Made by a program: the position numbers and the translations under genes | Shown: positions 46,739 to 57,405 of the stretch, in pieces | Layout of the letters: the number at the start of each line of letters is the position of its first letter | How positions within the stretch are numbered: the stretch's first letter is position 1 | Assembly: GCA_014084085.1 (NCBI GenBank) | Contig: NPFB01000018.1 | Coordinates: 1 to 64,000 of the forward strand | From: Hondaea fermentalgiana | Taxonomy: Eukaryota > Sar > Bigyra > Thraustochytrida > Thraustochytriidae | Reading direction: 5' to 3' | DNA: 64,000 nucleotides | The notes under the pieces: generated by a model | Told to the model about the DNA's origin: nothing | Database searches by the model: none | What the model saw: only the letters and a program-made list of their open reading frames with translations

Positions 46739-48546
46739 GATTTCGAGGTGCAAGAAGCACGGACTTGAAGCGTGGGGCGGGGGGTCTTCGCGCTTTGCAC
46801 AGCCTCGGGCGCAGCGCGCAGGCTGGCAGGCTGGCGAAGGGTCGCGATTCTATTCTGCTTTGGTTGGATGAGTGCGCGATGATTTTGTCAGTCGTCCTGA
46901 AGCCGTCGGTGGTTGGGTCTTCCTCTTCCTCTTTTAAATTTTCTTTTTCTCCTCGCTCCCTATCCCTCCCTCTTCCTTCCCGCCCTTTCTCTATCTTTTT
47001 TCTCTCCTTGATCTTTTCTTTTTCGCTCTTTCACTTGACTGGCTTCCGTCGCTGGCCTTGGGCCGCGCCGCTGCCTCCCGGCGATGAAGCGACCGCGCAG
47101 CCGACTCGAGACCGTCTTCGAAGTCGCAAGACTTGCGCGGCGCAGCACACGGCCGGCCCCCAAGCTCGCAGAGTCGCCGAGACAGTGACGGAGCTTGTGA
47201 CCGCCGTCTGCGCTGCGAGACCGGGATGGATGGATGGAGGGATGAACGAAGAAATGAATGTAAAAGAATGCGATCGAAGCATTATCTGCCTTTCACCTAC
47301 CGCCGTGCCCCGTGATTGGGATTTGGTTGACGCTCAACTGCGATGCGTTCGCGCCACGAGTCAAGATGGCTATCCATAGGAAAAAAAAATGGCTCGAGCT
47401 AGGCCTTACTAGTTAATATGCTAAGGCAAGGCAAGGACCTGCCATGATCGATTTCTTTCAAACGTTCATCAATCATTCATTTTTTCATTCGCCTTTCCCC
47501 CTCTCTCTCGCCCGGGCGGGGCGGGAAGAGCTCAGCCTCCTGCGCCTCGCGACACACGCGCAGCTTCCAACAAGGTCGCGCCGAGAGAGCGCGACTGCGC
47601 ACGCGAGAGGGGGCGAGGGCGCCAGTGCGGGCTTCGAAACGAGCCTCTGCCGCCCTGCCACCGCCGCCTCCCTCTGGCCGGCTCGCGCACGCGCGCCGCC
47701 CCCTCTGGCAGCCCTCGCAGGCGCGTGCAGACTGCGCTTCGCGGCCGGGACCTCCGGATTCCCCAGTGGGTGCAGAGGCCAGTGCGGCTCCCCTCGCGGC
47801 GACTGGGCTCCCCCCGGCCCCGCGCCGCCCCGTCTCGCCGGCGCCTCTGGCCTGGAAATGACTCCCGGAGGTCCCGGAGTCATCCTCTCCGTCTCGAGAG
47901 GGAGAGAGAGAGCTCTTTCCGGCCGCCAGTGGCCGGCTGCTTGCTCGCTTACTTGCGCCGCTGGTTGCTGTCACTTGCGTGCTTTCGTCCGCGCCGATTG
48001 TGTCTGGCTCCCCGGTCTCCGGCGTGGACCGTGTCGCGGTGCGCGGGCGGGCTCGGAGGCTCGAGGAGTCGCGGGAGAGCGAGTGGAGGGCGTGCGCGGA
48101 AAGCGGCTGCTGCTGCTGCTTCCGCCGCTGCCGGTGCTGCCGCGGGACAAGCACGAGCGTGGAAACTACAGGAGGAGGCGGGTGGCGGAGGCCACCGCTG
48201 CGGCGCTTGAATGAATGAACGAACTTCAATGAATAAAGGGACAAATGAACGAACGAATGGCGGCCACCCACGCCGAGCCGCCATCTTGGCTGGGCGGGCG
48301 GCCCTCGCGGCCGCCGACGCCGGCACGGGCGGCTCGGGGTGTGGACGCTGGCCGCCGGCCGGCAGTGGCTGGCTTGCTGCTCTCGCGCGTCTGGTCTGCG
48401 TGCGTGCATGCGTGTGCTGCAGGGAGCGCATCCAGGACGCGTTGCGAGTGAGCTCTCTCGCTCACCTGCTCACCGCAGGGGCCAGGCCGGCTGCATGCCC
48501 GAGCGGCAGCGGGCGGCGACCGGGCCGCGGCGAGTGCGGGCGGAGC

Positions 48547-48583
48547 CGAGCCGCCCGAGCCGCCCGAGCCGCCCGAGCCGCCC
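48547..48583. repeat. (GAGCCGCCC)n nonanucleotide array
   Basis: Four near-perfect head-to-tail copies in a very G/C-rich stretch. Confidence 0.85.
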
Positions 48584-49098
48584 CCGCCCGAGCCAACTGC
48601 GGCGCGCGCCACACAGAACCAGCCGCTGGCCGGCAGGCGCGCGGGGAGTGAAGGGCCGACGAGGTCCCAGCGAACGAGCCCAGCAGCGCCTGAACCTGTC
48701 GCGTTGCAGAGGCCGGTCAGCAACCTGGCTGGCAAGCAGCAGCAAAAGTAGCAGCCCAAGATGAGACAAGACGAGAGGAGACCAGCAGCAGATTGCAGCG
48801 GCGACCGGCCGGCGAGCTTGACGGCGAGCTTGACAGCCCCGGCTAGGCGGCGAAGCTCTTGACTGGCACGCGCCTTGCGTGCTTGACGCGGGGAGGCGGC
48901 AGCGGTATGGCAGGAAAACCTGGCGGTAGCTTGAGCTCGGCGAACGAACGCTTGGCCAGGTATAGCTAGCTCGTCACGCGCTTTGCTAGACTAGCGTGGC
49001 TGATCTCCATGTTGTGGCCTCGGAAAACAAGACTCGGCAGCTAGGCTGCGAGCGAGGGAAGCAAGCATGGAAGCATTCAAAAAAGATACAGCTGGAGA

Positions 49099-49120
49099 GC
49101 AAGCAAGCAAGCAAGCAAGC
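49099..49120. repeat. (AAGC)n microsatellite
   Basis: Five uninterrupted units, the same motif as at 621-642. Confidence 0.9.
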
Positions 49121-49916
49121 GGAGAACAGTGAGCGAGTGCGGCTGAAAGCTGATCGATCGGAGCCGCTGCGGCTGTCGGCTGGCCAGGAAACAAGCAAGA
49201 GCACAGGCTCAGCCGCGATACTTTAAGACGATACGAGCACAAGACTCTGCAATGCATGTAATGTGAGGGTCACGGACCGACGAACTCACCATCAAGGCCT
49301 ACTGACCAACTGCCGCGTCGCGTCGCGTCGTGTCGCGTCGCGTCGAAGCGTGCGTGCCCACAGTGGCCGTACGGCCTCAAGAGAAAAAAAAAGAAAGTTA
49401 GAAGCTGGAGCTGCTGCTGCTGCTGCTGGTTGGAAGGAAGTTGGGGCCAGCAGTCTTGGCTGCAGCCGGATATCTCACGGTCACCACCCGAGTCTGTGCC
49501 TTGCAGTGAGATGCTGGCCTGCGGTAGCTGCGCGAGCCACAGCCACACTGAGAGGATTGGCTCAATCAGCCACCATGGCCACTGCCAGTATCAATAGCAG
49601 CAGCATGCTTGGGCTAGCCGCCGGGCCGTGAACTGGATTTCACGCTTCTAGACCTATGAATCAAGCATCGCCACACCAGGGCCAATCTCGACTTCGGCCT
49701 TTTCCTCTCGCTTGTCCACATGATAAATGACTGCACCGGTAGGACCTGTTCATCGTCCCATTTGCGCGGCCTTGATCTATGCTCTCGATCTCGACTCCAG
49801 TCTCAGCGGTGCAGCCAGCTGCTGCAGCTGCTGCGTCCATCAGCCTGGCTGACGGTTGGCCAACCAGTCTGGGCGAGGAGCAAGCTTGATAATGACACAT
49901 CCAATTAGCAGCCGGC

Positions 49917-49938
49917 CAGACAGACAGACAGACAGACA
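49917..49938. repeat. (CAGA)n microsatellite
   Basis: Five uninterrupted CAGA units grading into CAAACAGCC. Confidence 0.9.
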
Positions 49939-51038
49939 AACAGCCAGCCAAATAGCCAGACAGCCACCAGCCAGCGACGCACTGCGGAGAGAGAAAGAAG
50001 CTTGCGTGCGTCGAGAACAGATGCGAGTGCTGCATCGGCCCCGAAGCTTCTGCCGGCTGCTAAACTCAACCTTTTCGCAATTTGGGCTGTTTGGCGGTGT
50101 GGACTGGATGGAAGCAAAATCGCGGGTGGTTGCGAATCCATAGCCGCACTTGGCCGACGCTAGCACCGTGTCCAGAGAGAGCGATGGCATGTCAAGTCGA
50201 CTTTCTCCTTTATACGTCCCTTGGGCGAACGCAGCTCGTGATCCGCAGGCCCAAACGGCAACGGCCTGTAGTTTTCATTGGGATCCGTCATCATGAAAGC
50301 TTGTTGTGCGGCTCTTGCGCCGACCCTCTTGCGACCGCCTGGTAGATGGTAGGTAGTGTGCTCATCATCGCACGGGCTGCCTTCTTCTTCACATCAAGCC
50401 TTGCCTGGCTGATGAGAGGGAAAGGGTCCTTGCTACCAACTGCGAAAAAGTCCATGGGACGCCATCTGTAGTTGTTGGATCGTACCAGATGGCCGCATCA
50501 ATCAGAGCTCTTGATGGGAAAGCAAGCGGCGAGCGAGAATGAACCATTGCCACGCTCACTGCCGCGGCCGACGGCCAGCGCGCTACACTTGGGACGCGCT
50601 TAATATCGAAATAGCAAACATGGAGACCCCCTCGACTCGTGCGGAGTCCCGTGCGTGGTCCCGTGCCCAGGCAGCCTGCCAAGCAGCCTGAAAATGAAGG
50701 ATCAGTCAGCTCCTGCTGACCCGTGCAGAAGAGTCGTGTCGAAAGCATTGATTCATGCCACTCACGTCCTCTGGCAGCGGACTGTTCTTTTCGTTTCCCA
50801 TACAAAGTTTCGATGGCAATGGACCTTCTCAGGACGTCATTGAGCGCTTCGTGCGTCGCGCACGAGACTTGACTCACTTGACGCTGGAGATGCCACTTGA
50901 TGCTGGAGGTGGTCACGTGACGGAAGAGGATTCGCTGTTTTGATGATCTCGTCTCCCATCTTTCATCCGTTGATCTCTTGGATGAGAAAACTTTGAGAAC
51001 TCAGGTCATGTTTCGAGACACGCAAAAAAGACAACGAG

Positions 51039-51455
51039 CTTCACGCCGCTCAAAATCTTGCGGTCCCGCTGTCGCAGTCTTGGTCGCGCATTCTATGGTA
51101 AATCTTGCATTCCATGCAAGTCTATATTGCACTTTACGCAGGAACTATTCTGTTCGGGTCTTGGCGCAATTTCTGTCTGGGGTCCAGACTTGATAGCGCA
51201 ATCTGTGATACTCTTGTATTTTCTTGCGCAAGTCAACTTGAACGCTGCACATTGCGCAGAAAATATGATGGTCTTCACGCTGCTCAAAGCCTTGCACTGT
51301 TCATGTTCAGTCTTGGTTGCGAAGCTTGTGCCGCGCTTGGTATTTTTTGCAAGTTCATGCTGCACTTTACGCAGAAAAGCTGCTCAACTACGCACTGTTC
51401 AAGATCTTGCGCTCTATCTGTCGCAGTCTCAGTCGCGCGATTTGTGATGTTATTG
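51039..51455. repeat. Degenerate tandem repeat, period about 117 bp, about four units
   Basis: The anchor GCACTTTACGCAG (or GCACATTGCGCAG) occurs at 51129, 51247 and 51362, spaced 118 and 115 bases. A second anchor, TTCACGC(C/T)GCTCAAA, occurs at 51040 and 51274, exactly two periods apart. A third, CTGTCGCAGTC(T)..GTCGCGC, recurs in units one and four. Alternate units resemble each other more than neighbours, suggesting duplication of a two-unit block. No coding potential is convincing. Confidence 0.7.
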
Positions 51456-52310
51456 GAGCTCATACACATCAGACAAACGGAATGTGATTCCCCTTGTGTT
51501 CAGTTGATGGTAGGACGGACACCCTGTAACAAATTTAGGTGTACACTATTGTTCTTGAAGCGATTTACTTGCCCTGCACGAGGGAAAACTTCAATGGTTC
51601 GGATCTGTCAATTTGCTAGTTCTGCAGTCTTGCAAACTCTGACGGATCGATCAATCTTGGAGAGAGTAATCGGTTAGGTCTTTCTGAGAAAAATTCGTGG
51701 CCCGCGGTGTAAGCAATCGCATGGAGCTCGACATGATCTACGTTTCTCTCCTTGCTTCATTTCAAGTATGATTGCGTGCGCAATGCACAAGCTTCGGAAC
51801 GTGAACAATTTTTGGAATTTGGTGGGCTGTTTCTCTCGGCGTACGGATTATCAGCATTCACTTTTGCCAATCCGCTTCACTGTTCTATTGTTGGACGATC
51901 TTGCAGCGTAAAAGCAGCGCGAGTGACGTTTGCAGGACACATACCGCTTCGTTATTGTGACGGGTGGACTATTTTTTCCCACCTTGAGCGCATCAACCTT
52001 GGGGTTGCAAGGCCTATGCTTCGCAGCTCAGCGTGAGTCCTAAGTTGCTCTGATCACCTTGTCCCGTAGATTACGAACAAAGCAGTCGTCACGTGCAATG
52101 CGCAAGTCGATGAAACGTCATGCTCGGTCACTCTCGTTTACAAAGCAACCCTCGCCTCGTATCGACCCTGGCCCGACCCCGACCACAATCGTATCTCCCT
52201 CTCTTTCCTTCTCTCCTTCCCCTTTTGCCAAGTTGCCTCCCCCATCACAAGCCGCAGCCGCGTCCAACGTATTCATGTCGCCGGTGTCTCACCTCCCCGC
52301 CTGTAGTGAA

Positions 52311-52324
52311 CCCCCCCCCCCCCC
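52311..52324. repeat. Poly-C tract (14 C)
   Basis: Homopolymer between TGAA and AAAAATAAA. Confidence 0.9.
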
Positions 52325-52410
52325 AAAAATAAACCAGCCAACCAACTGCAGCCAACCAACCAGCCCTCCAACCCACGCCGGCTCCGAGGCGCAGCGCCGG
52401 CCTCTCGAAA

Positions 52411-52444
52411 TCGATCGATAGATCGATCGATCGATCGATCGACC
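52411..52444. repeat. (GATC)n microsatellite
   Basis: Eight units with a single GATA interruption. Self-complementary. Confidence 0.9.
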
Positions 52445-52509
52445 GATATCTATGGTCTGCGTCGCCCAGGATAGTGCACGCGTCCCAGCCGGCGCGTCCC
52501 AGCGCCTCC

Positions 52510-52536
52510 CCGCGGTACCGCTGAGCGGTACCGCGG
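52510..52536. repeat. Perfect 27-bp palindrome
   Basis: Arms CCGCGGTACCGCT and AGCGGTACCGCGG (13 bases each) flank one central G. Each arm itself contains the palindromes CGCGG.. and GGTACC. It lies 202 bases left of the assembly gap. Confidence 0.9.
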
Positions 52537-52738
52537 TACTGGCTCGAGGCCTGGGCGTACTATGAGGCGGGCCTGTGAGCATCTCGAAGAGGGCGATAGG
52601 GGACCGCGGCCGCGCCCTCGGGCCGGCTCGGCCGGTCCCGGCAGAGGCAGAACCAGGCGAGGCGGAGGCGGCGGCAGACCGCGACGACGCCGCGCCCGCT
52701 CGTGCCCGCGCCCGCGCGCCCGCTCGTGCCCGGCCGCC

Positions 52739-52838
52739 NNNNNNNNNNNNNNNNNNNNNNNNNNNNNNNNNNNNNNNNNNNNNNNNNNNNNNNNNNNNNN
52801 NNNNNNNNNNNNNNNNNNNNNNNNNNNNNNNNNNNNNN
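52739..52838. other. Assembly gap (100 N)
   Basis: Exactly 100 undetermined bases. Both flanks are extreme G/C with a CCCGGCCGCC motif on each side, which suggests a repeat or hairpin that stopped sequencing. The true length is unknown, since 100 N is a common placeholder. Confidence 0.95.
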
Positions 52839-52936
52839 CCCGGCCGCCGGCCGCCCGCGCTGCCTGGCAGGGCGGGGTCTGTCCGCGTCGCGGGCGGGGA
52901 AAAGTCGGCGAGGCGCCATCGGGATTCAGTCAGCCC

Positions 52937-52961
52937 TCCTCTCTCTCTCTCTCTCTCTCTC
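52937..52961. repeat. (CT)n dinucleotide run
   Basis: About twelve CT units in the leader region of the RING gene. Confidence 0.9.
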
Positions 52962-53092
52962 GGCCGGCATCCGTTCGCCTCGGCCGCCAGAGGCAGGCCG
53001 CCGGAGCGAGCGCAGCGCGGAGCGGCGCGCGAGCGTGCGCGCAGGAGGGCGGAGGCCTCCTCTCGCGCGATCGATACGCGGCTTTCTTTCTG

Positions 53093-53160
53093 CTTTCTTC
53101 TTCTTCTCCTTCTTCTTCTTCTTCTCCTTCTCCTTCTTCTTCTTCTTCTTCTTCTTCTTC
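53093..53160. repeat. (CTT)n polypyrimidine tract
   Basis: About twenty CTT/CTC triplets. The tract keeps several frames open, giving poly-Phe, poly-Ser and poly-Leu by turns. Confidence 0.9.
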
Positions 53161-53487
53161 TGCTTGGCCCCGGTCAGGCAGAGCGCATACGAACAAGCAA
53201 ACGCAGAACGAAGAGCGACGGGCGCGGCGCGGCGGACGCTGCGCGCCTGCTCGCCTGCGCGCTCCCTCGCCTGCTCCCCGGCCGCTGCCCTGCGCTCGCG
53301 AGCGGAGCGTGGAATCCTCATCGGACGAACGGACGAAGACGCGCAAGGCGCGTCGCTCCCGGACTTTTCGCCGACCAGCCGCAGACGCCACGCGCGACGA
53401 GAGGCTCGGCGCGACGCGACGCGGGGTGGCTCGGCGCGGCGGAGGAGCGTGGCGTAGCTAGGCCGGGTGGGCTGGACAGGTCCCAAG

Positions 53488-54735
53488 ATGGGCAACCAGC
53501 TGCAGCACGTGGGCTTGAAGCTGGACAAGGCACATCGCGCGAGCTGCGTGGGCTGCAATGATTTGACCGGATCGTCGGATCTCGAAGGTGGACGCCGCGT
53601 GAAAAGCGACGCTCGCATCAACGAGAGAATAAGCACTTTCAAGAGCTTCAAGCGCGACGTGCTAGAGGCCGCTGCGTTCTCAGCAGTAGCCGCAGACATC
53701 GTAGGCTTTCGACTCGAGTTCGAAATCATCGGCGGGACCTCCGTGTTCTGGGCAGTGCCGCGCATGACCTACGTCAAGGTCACGCAAGTCTTCGAACACG
53801 CAAATGCGCCCCCGCGTCTCACCTCAGTGCGCGGGTTCTACATCTTGTACTTTATGCTCAAGGACCTGTGGGACAGCGACAGCTTCGCCAAGGAAATGGC
53901 CAAGGCCGACGGTGCAAGCGCTGCAAGCGCGCAAGCCTGCGCGAGCGTGAAAAAACTCGAAGTAGAAGACGCTGCAGAAGCCATCGCCCAAGTTGCAGCA
54001 ACATCTGATGGAGCTGGAGCAAGCGCTGGACTCGGGGCCAAGACACTAGAGGATGCGACCGGTGCTCATGCCAAGATCGTCACGTCAAACGAGACCTCGC
54101 TACTCCAGGACGTCTCGTCGGCTTCGACGGCGAAGGTCCTTGTAAACACTACTTCGGCATTTGACCTGGACGAGCACGAATGCCCGATCTGCATGGATGC
54201 CCGTGTGGCCGTCGCGCCGCCTTGCGGTCACGGGCTGTGCCGAAATTGCTACGAGGAGTGGCGTCAGCACAGCGACGTGTGCCCCACATGTCGCGGCGAT
54301 GGCACAGGGAGCGAACTCTGGGTCGATCTCATTGAAAGCCTGATTCCTGACGGTTCGGAGCACGTGGATGACCTCATGCAGGCTATCCACACCTATGTAC
54401 AGATGCTTCCCCGCCTCGAGACGCGTTGGGAGCGCCAGCAACGTATGCTACGCCAACGCACCATGCGTAGTCGATCTTCTACGCTTTCCACGGCTGCGTC
54501 TAGTTCCTCACTCGCCGCGGACGCTGCCGCGGCCACTGCCGAGGCCAGCTTGCAGCGCATGCTCGCTGAGGCGAACCACAGCGCTGCGCAAGCCGATCAT
54601 CGATCCTTTGAGGAAAATCATTCCTGGCTTGACAATGTAAATGAGAACTCACTGCGCCGCCTCGATGTTTCGCATCTTGATGAGGAACTTCAGATCGAGG
54701 TCGCCATGCGCCTCTCCTTGGCGGCCAGTGGATAA
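53488..54735 (+). CDS. RING finger E3 ligase, RNF141-like, N-myristoylation signal
   Basis: 415 residues from ATG 53488; the frame opens earlier only at a GTG. The N-terminus MGNQLQHV has Gly at position 2 and is a plausible myristoylation site. Human RNF141 also starts MGQQ. Residues about 50-130 include an FW.V...YVKV and an F.LYFMLKDLW helix resembling the N-terminal part of RNF141. Residues about 140-225 are an Ala/Ser-rich linker. The RING is at about 231-273 (CPIC...CGHGLC..C...CPTC) and is followed by the GTGSELWV block also seen after the RNF141 RING. A Gln/Arg-rich helix and a C-terminal LDEELQIEVAMRLSLA helix (a possible UIM-like motif: E..L..AM..S) end the protein. Predicted function is ubiquitin transfer at a membrane. 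Confidence 0.75.
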   Translation: MGNQLQHVGLKLDKAHRASCVGCNDLTGSSDLEGGRRVKSDARINERISTFKSFKRDVLEAAAFSAVAADIVGFRLEFEIIGGTSVFWAVPRMTYVKVTQVFEHANAPPRLTSVRGFYILYFMLKDLWDSDSFAKEMAKADGASAASAQACASVKKLEVEDAAEAIAQVAATSDGAGASAGLGAKTLEDATGAHAKIVTSNETSLLQDVSSASTAKVLVNTTSAFDLDEHECPICMDARVAVAPPCGHGLCRNCYEEWRQHSDVCPTCRGDGTGSELWVDLIESLIPDGSEHVDDLMQAIHTYVQMLPRLETRWERQQRMLRQRTMRSRSSTLSTAASSSSLAADAAAATAEASLQRMLAEANHSAAQADHRSFEENHSWLDNVNENSLRRLDVSHLDEELQIEVAMRLSLAASG

Positions 54736-55803
54736 GAAAACAAAACAAAATAAAAACAAAAAATATCTTGAATTGACAGACAATATGATGTCCGCTCACC
54801 AGGGCCAGGGCTGGTTTGGAGGTTGTTGAAGTGCTCTTTCCTAGGTAATCGCAAAAGTGAGAAATGAATGAAGAGAATTCATCCGTCAGACCGTACCACG
54901 ATTGGTGAAGAACATTTCACGAGCCCTCACCAAATTTACGAATTCCTATCATCTCCATTGCCCCCTTATTTTCCCTCCAGCTACGTTAGCTTCAAGTGCG
55001 CTTCCGAACCCGAGTGCACCCATCCGACTCCTCCTCGGAAGCACATTGCTGTCAGCAACATCTTTCCAATCAGAATAAACTAGTTCTGCACTATTTACAT
55101 AACTAATCATTATGCGTGCTCACAGCCTTCCTTCTTCGCGAAGATTTTTGCGAGATCCGCAGTATCGCTGGCATCGCCGGGCGGGACGTTCATGCCCGAG
55201 GTCAGCTGCCCGCGCCGCACCGCGCCGCACCCAGAAGCTCCCTGCCGAGAGTCTGCGGCTCGTTGGCGGGCAGACAGACGGGCAGACGGCCAGGGAGAGA
55301 GGGAGGAGAGAAGGCGGGCGGGCGGGCGGGCGAGCGCCGGTTGACGCGCGTGTGCCAAGTGCAGCAACCGTCGCGCCGCAAGTGGGGCTTTGCGGGGCGC
55401 GCAAGTGGGGAATGGGCGGATAACCCACTTGCGCGGGCGGGCGGCGCCAGTTGGCGCGGCGACGGTTGGCAGCAGACCTTGTTGACCGCGAGCGACCGAC
55501 CGCGACGCCGCCGCTCCAGGACGACCCGCGCGGCGCGCTCGAGCCCGGCTCCCCGCGCAGACCCGCTCCGCAGACAGACCCGCGCCGAGACCCGCCGCCC
55601 AGCCGGAGACCGCGCCCTGGGCCCGCGAGCGAAACCGGAGAGATCGATCGATCTCTGATCGAGGCAGGCAGGCCTCTTGCGAAGAATCTCGAGCCCCCTC
55701 GCGGCGCGCACGCGCACGAGCGAGAGCGACAGCCGGCAAAGAACGGCGGCAGCCTAGGCAAGCGAGCAAGCGCGCAGCAGACCGAGACAAGTCCGCCAGC
55801 ACC
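54736..55803. other. Intergenic region upstream of CCT3
   Basis: 1068 bases. The first 350 are AT-rich and probably hold the RING gene's 3' end (poly-A-like AACAAAATAAAAACAAAAAA at 54743-54762). The remainder is G/C-rich with a GGGC run (55313-55332) and Arg/Ala-rich chance frames. I see no gene. Confidence 0.55.
55313..55332. repeat. (GGGC)n microsatellite
   Basis: Five units, upstream of the CCT3 start. Confidence 0.85.
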
Positions 55804-57405
55804 ATGATGGGCGGTCCCGGCGGCCAGGTGTTCGTCCTGAACCAGACGCAGAAGCGCGAAAGCGGGCGCAAGACGCAGCTCGCCAACGTACAGGCGGCGC
55901 GCGCTGTGAGCGACATTGTGCGCACGACGCTGGGCCCGAACTCGGCACTCAAGATGCTCATCGATTCGCTTGGCGGCATCGTGCTCACCAACGACGGCCA
56001 TGCCATCCTGCGCGAACTTGATGTCTCGCATCCCGCCGCCAAGAGCATGCTCGAGCTGGCTCGTAGCCAGGACGAGGAGGCGGGCGACGGCTCGACCTCT
56101 GTCATTGTCCTGAGCGGCGAGATGCTCACGGTTGCCGAGCCTTTCCTGCGTGCCGAGCGCCTGCACCCGACCCAAATTGTCCAGGCCTACTACCGCGCCA
56201 TGGAGGAGGCCCTTGCCGTGTGCGAGCGTATTGCGCGGCCGCTGGATGTTCATGACCGCGACTCCATGTTCAAAATTGTCGACGCCTCGGTCGGCACAAA
56301 GTACGTGCACCGCTGGGGCGATCTTATTGTGAACATGGCCCTTGACGCCGTCATGAAGATCACCGTGGAGGGCAAGGCTAGTGCCAAGGAGGTCGACATT
56401 AAACGGTACGCGCGCATCGAAAAAATCCCTGGTGGCGAGCTTTCCGACTGCACCGTCATGGACGGTGTGATGCTTAACAAGGACGTTACGCACTCAAAGA
56501 TGAAGCGTCGCATCGAGAACCCGCGCATCCTCCTGCTTGACTGCTCGCTCGAGTACAAAAAGGGCGAGTCGCAGACCAGTGTGGAGCTCACCAACGATAC
56601 CGACTGGGACGTCCTGCTCAAGCTCGAGGAGGAGCACGTCGAGCGCCTCTGCGCGGATATTATCAGCCACAAGCCTGACCTTGTTCTCTGTGAAAAGGGT
56701 GTCTCCGATCTGGCTCAGCATTACTTGCAAAAGGCCGGCATTACCGCACTCCGCCGTCTCCGCAAGACCGACAACAACCGCGTCGCGCGCGCCACCGGCG
56801 CCACCATCGTCTCCCGGACCGAGGAGATCCAGGAAACCGACATTGGCACGGGCTGCGGCCTCTTTGAGGTGCGCAAGATCGGCGACGAGTACTTTAGCTT
56901 TATTGAAAAGTGCAAGGACCCCAAGGCCTGCACTCTTCTCCTGCGCGGTGGCTCCAAGGATGTCCTCAACGAGGTCGAGCGTAACATTCAGGATGCCATG
57001 CAGGTGGCAAAGAACATTGTCCTTGAACCCAAGGTCCTCCCCGGAGGCGGCGCCACGGAAATGGCAATCGCTCAGGCTCTTAGCGAAAAGTCCAAGACCA
57101 TCGAAGGTGTGCAGCAGTGGCCCTACAAGGCGGTCGGCATTGCTTTCGAGGTCATCCCGCGCACTCTCTTGGAGAATTGCGGTGTTGATGTTGTGCGCCG
57201 TCTTACGGAGCTTCGCGCCATGCATGCCCAGGGTGGCAACGAGCGCATGGGTGTCAATGGCGAGACTGGTGTTCTTGTGTCCATGGACGAGCTTAACATC
57301 TGGGAGCCCTTTAGCGTCAAGACCCAGATTGTCAAGACTTCCATTGAAGCAGCAGCGATGCTCCTCCGCGTCGACGATGTCGTGTCTGGCTCCAAGAAGA
57401 ACTAA
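55804..57405 (+). CDS. CCT3: T-complex protein 1 subunit gamma (CCT3)
   Basis: 533 residues, close to the usual length of about 545. It is one of eight subunits of the cytosolic CCT/TRiC chaperonin ring, which folds actin, tubulin and WD proteins. The start MMGGPGGQVFVLNQ is the gamma-specific N-terminus; either ATG (55804 or 55807) could be used. Family signatures: TTLGPNSALKML, NDGHAILREL, the ATP-site GDGSTS (about 94-99) and LPGGGATEM (in the C-terminal equatorial segment). The apical domain lies at about 210-370 with the gamma-type IEKIPGGEL and NPRILLLDCSLEYKKGE. The conserved C-terminal DDVVSG is followed by SKKN, so the protein lacks the longer tail of animal CCT3. No frameshift. Confidence 0.96.
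   Translation: MMGGPGGQVFVLNQTQKRESGRKTQLANVQAARAVSDIVRTTLGPNSALKMLIDSLGGIVLTNDGHAILRELDVSHPAAKSMLELARSQDEEAGDGSTSVIVLSGEMLTVAEPFLRAERLHPTQIVQAYYRAMEEALAVCERIARPLDVHDRDSMFKIVDASVGTKYVHRWGDLIVNMALDAVMKITVEGKASAKEVDIKRYARIEKIPGGELSDCTVMDGVMLNKDVTHSKMKRRIENPRILLLDCSLEYKKGESQTSVELTNDTDWDVLLKLEEEHVERLCADIISHKPDLVLCEKGVSDLAQHYLQKAGITALRRLRKTDNNRVARATGATIVSRTEEIQETDIGTGCGLFEVRKIGDEYFSFIEKCKDPKACTLLLRGGSKDVLNEVERNIQDAMQVAKNIVLEPKVLPGGGATEMAIAQALSEKSKTIEGVQQWPYKAVGIAFEVIPRTLLENCGVDVVRRLTELRAMHAQGGNERMGVNGETGVLVSMDELNIWEPFSVKTQIVKTSIEAAAMLLRVDDVVSGSKKN

Larger units (their letters stand above)
46739..53487. other. Gene-poor, microsatellite-rich region with an assembly gap
   Basis: 6.7 kb with no supported gene. 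The left part is the promoter side of paralogue C. Short frames are all Arg/Ala/Ser/Gln-rich or lie in repeats. Contents from left to right: a GGAT run (47222-47245), a nine-base GAGCCGCCC array (48547-48583), AAGC (49099-49120) and GTCGC (49315-49348) runs, CAGA (49917-49938), a degenerate 117-bp tandem repeat (51039-51455), poly-C (52311-52324), a GATC array (52411-52444), a 27-bp palindrome (52510-52536), a 100-N gap, and CT/CTT runs (52937-53160). The right end must hold the promoter of the gene at 53488. Confidence 0.55.

Noticed and set aside
47444..48431. Frames of 160-310 codons on both strands
   Set aside because: All are Arg/Ala/Ser/Pro-rich, mutually overlapping and in a microsatellite-rich interval; typical of G/C-rich non-coding DNA.
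51058..51677. Frames of 129 and 190 codons across the 117-bp repeat
   Set aside because: They follow the repeat rather than any codon pattern, differ in phase from each other, and show no recognisable protein.
55120..56493. 457-codon minus-strand frame over the CCT3 promoter and 5' half
   Set aside because: It spans both G/C-rich low complexity and the antisense of CCT3 and shows no family signature.
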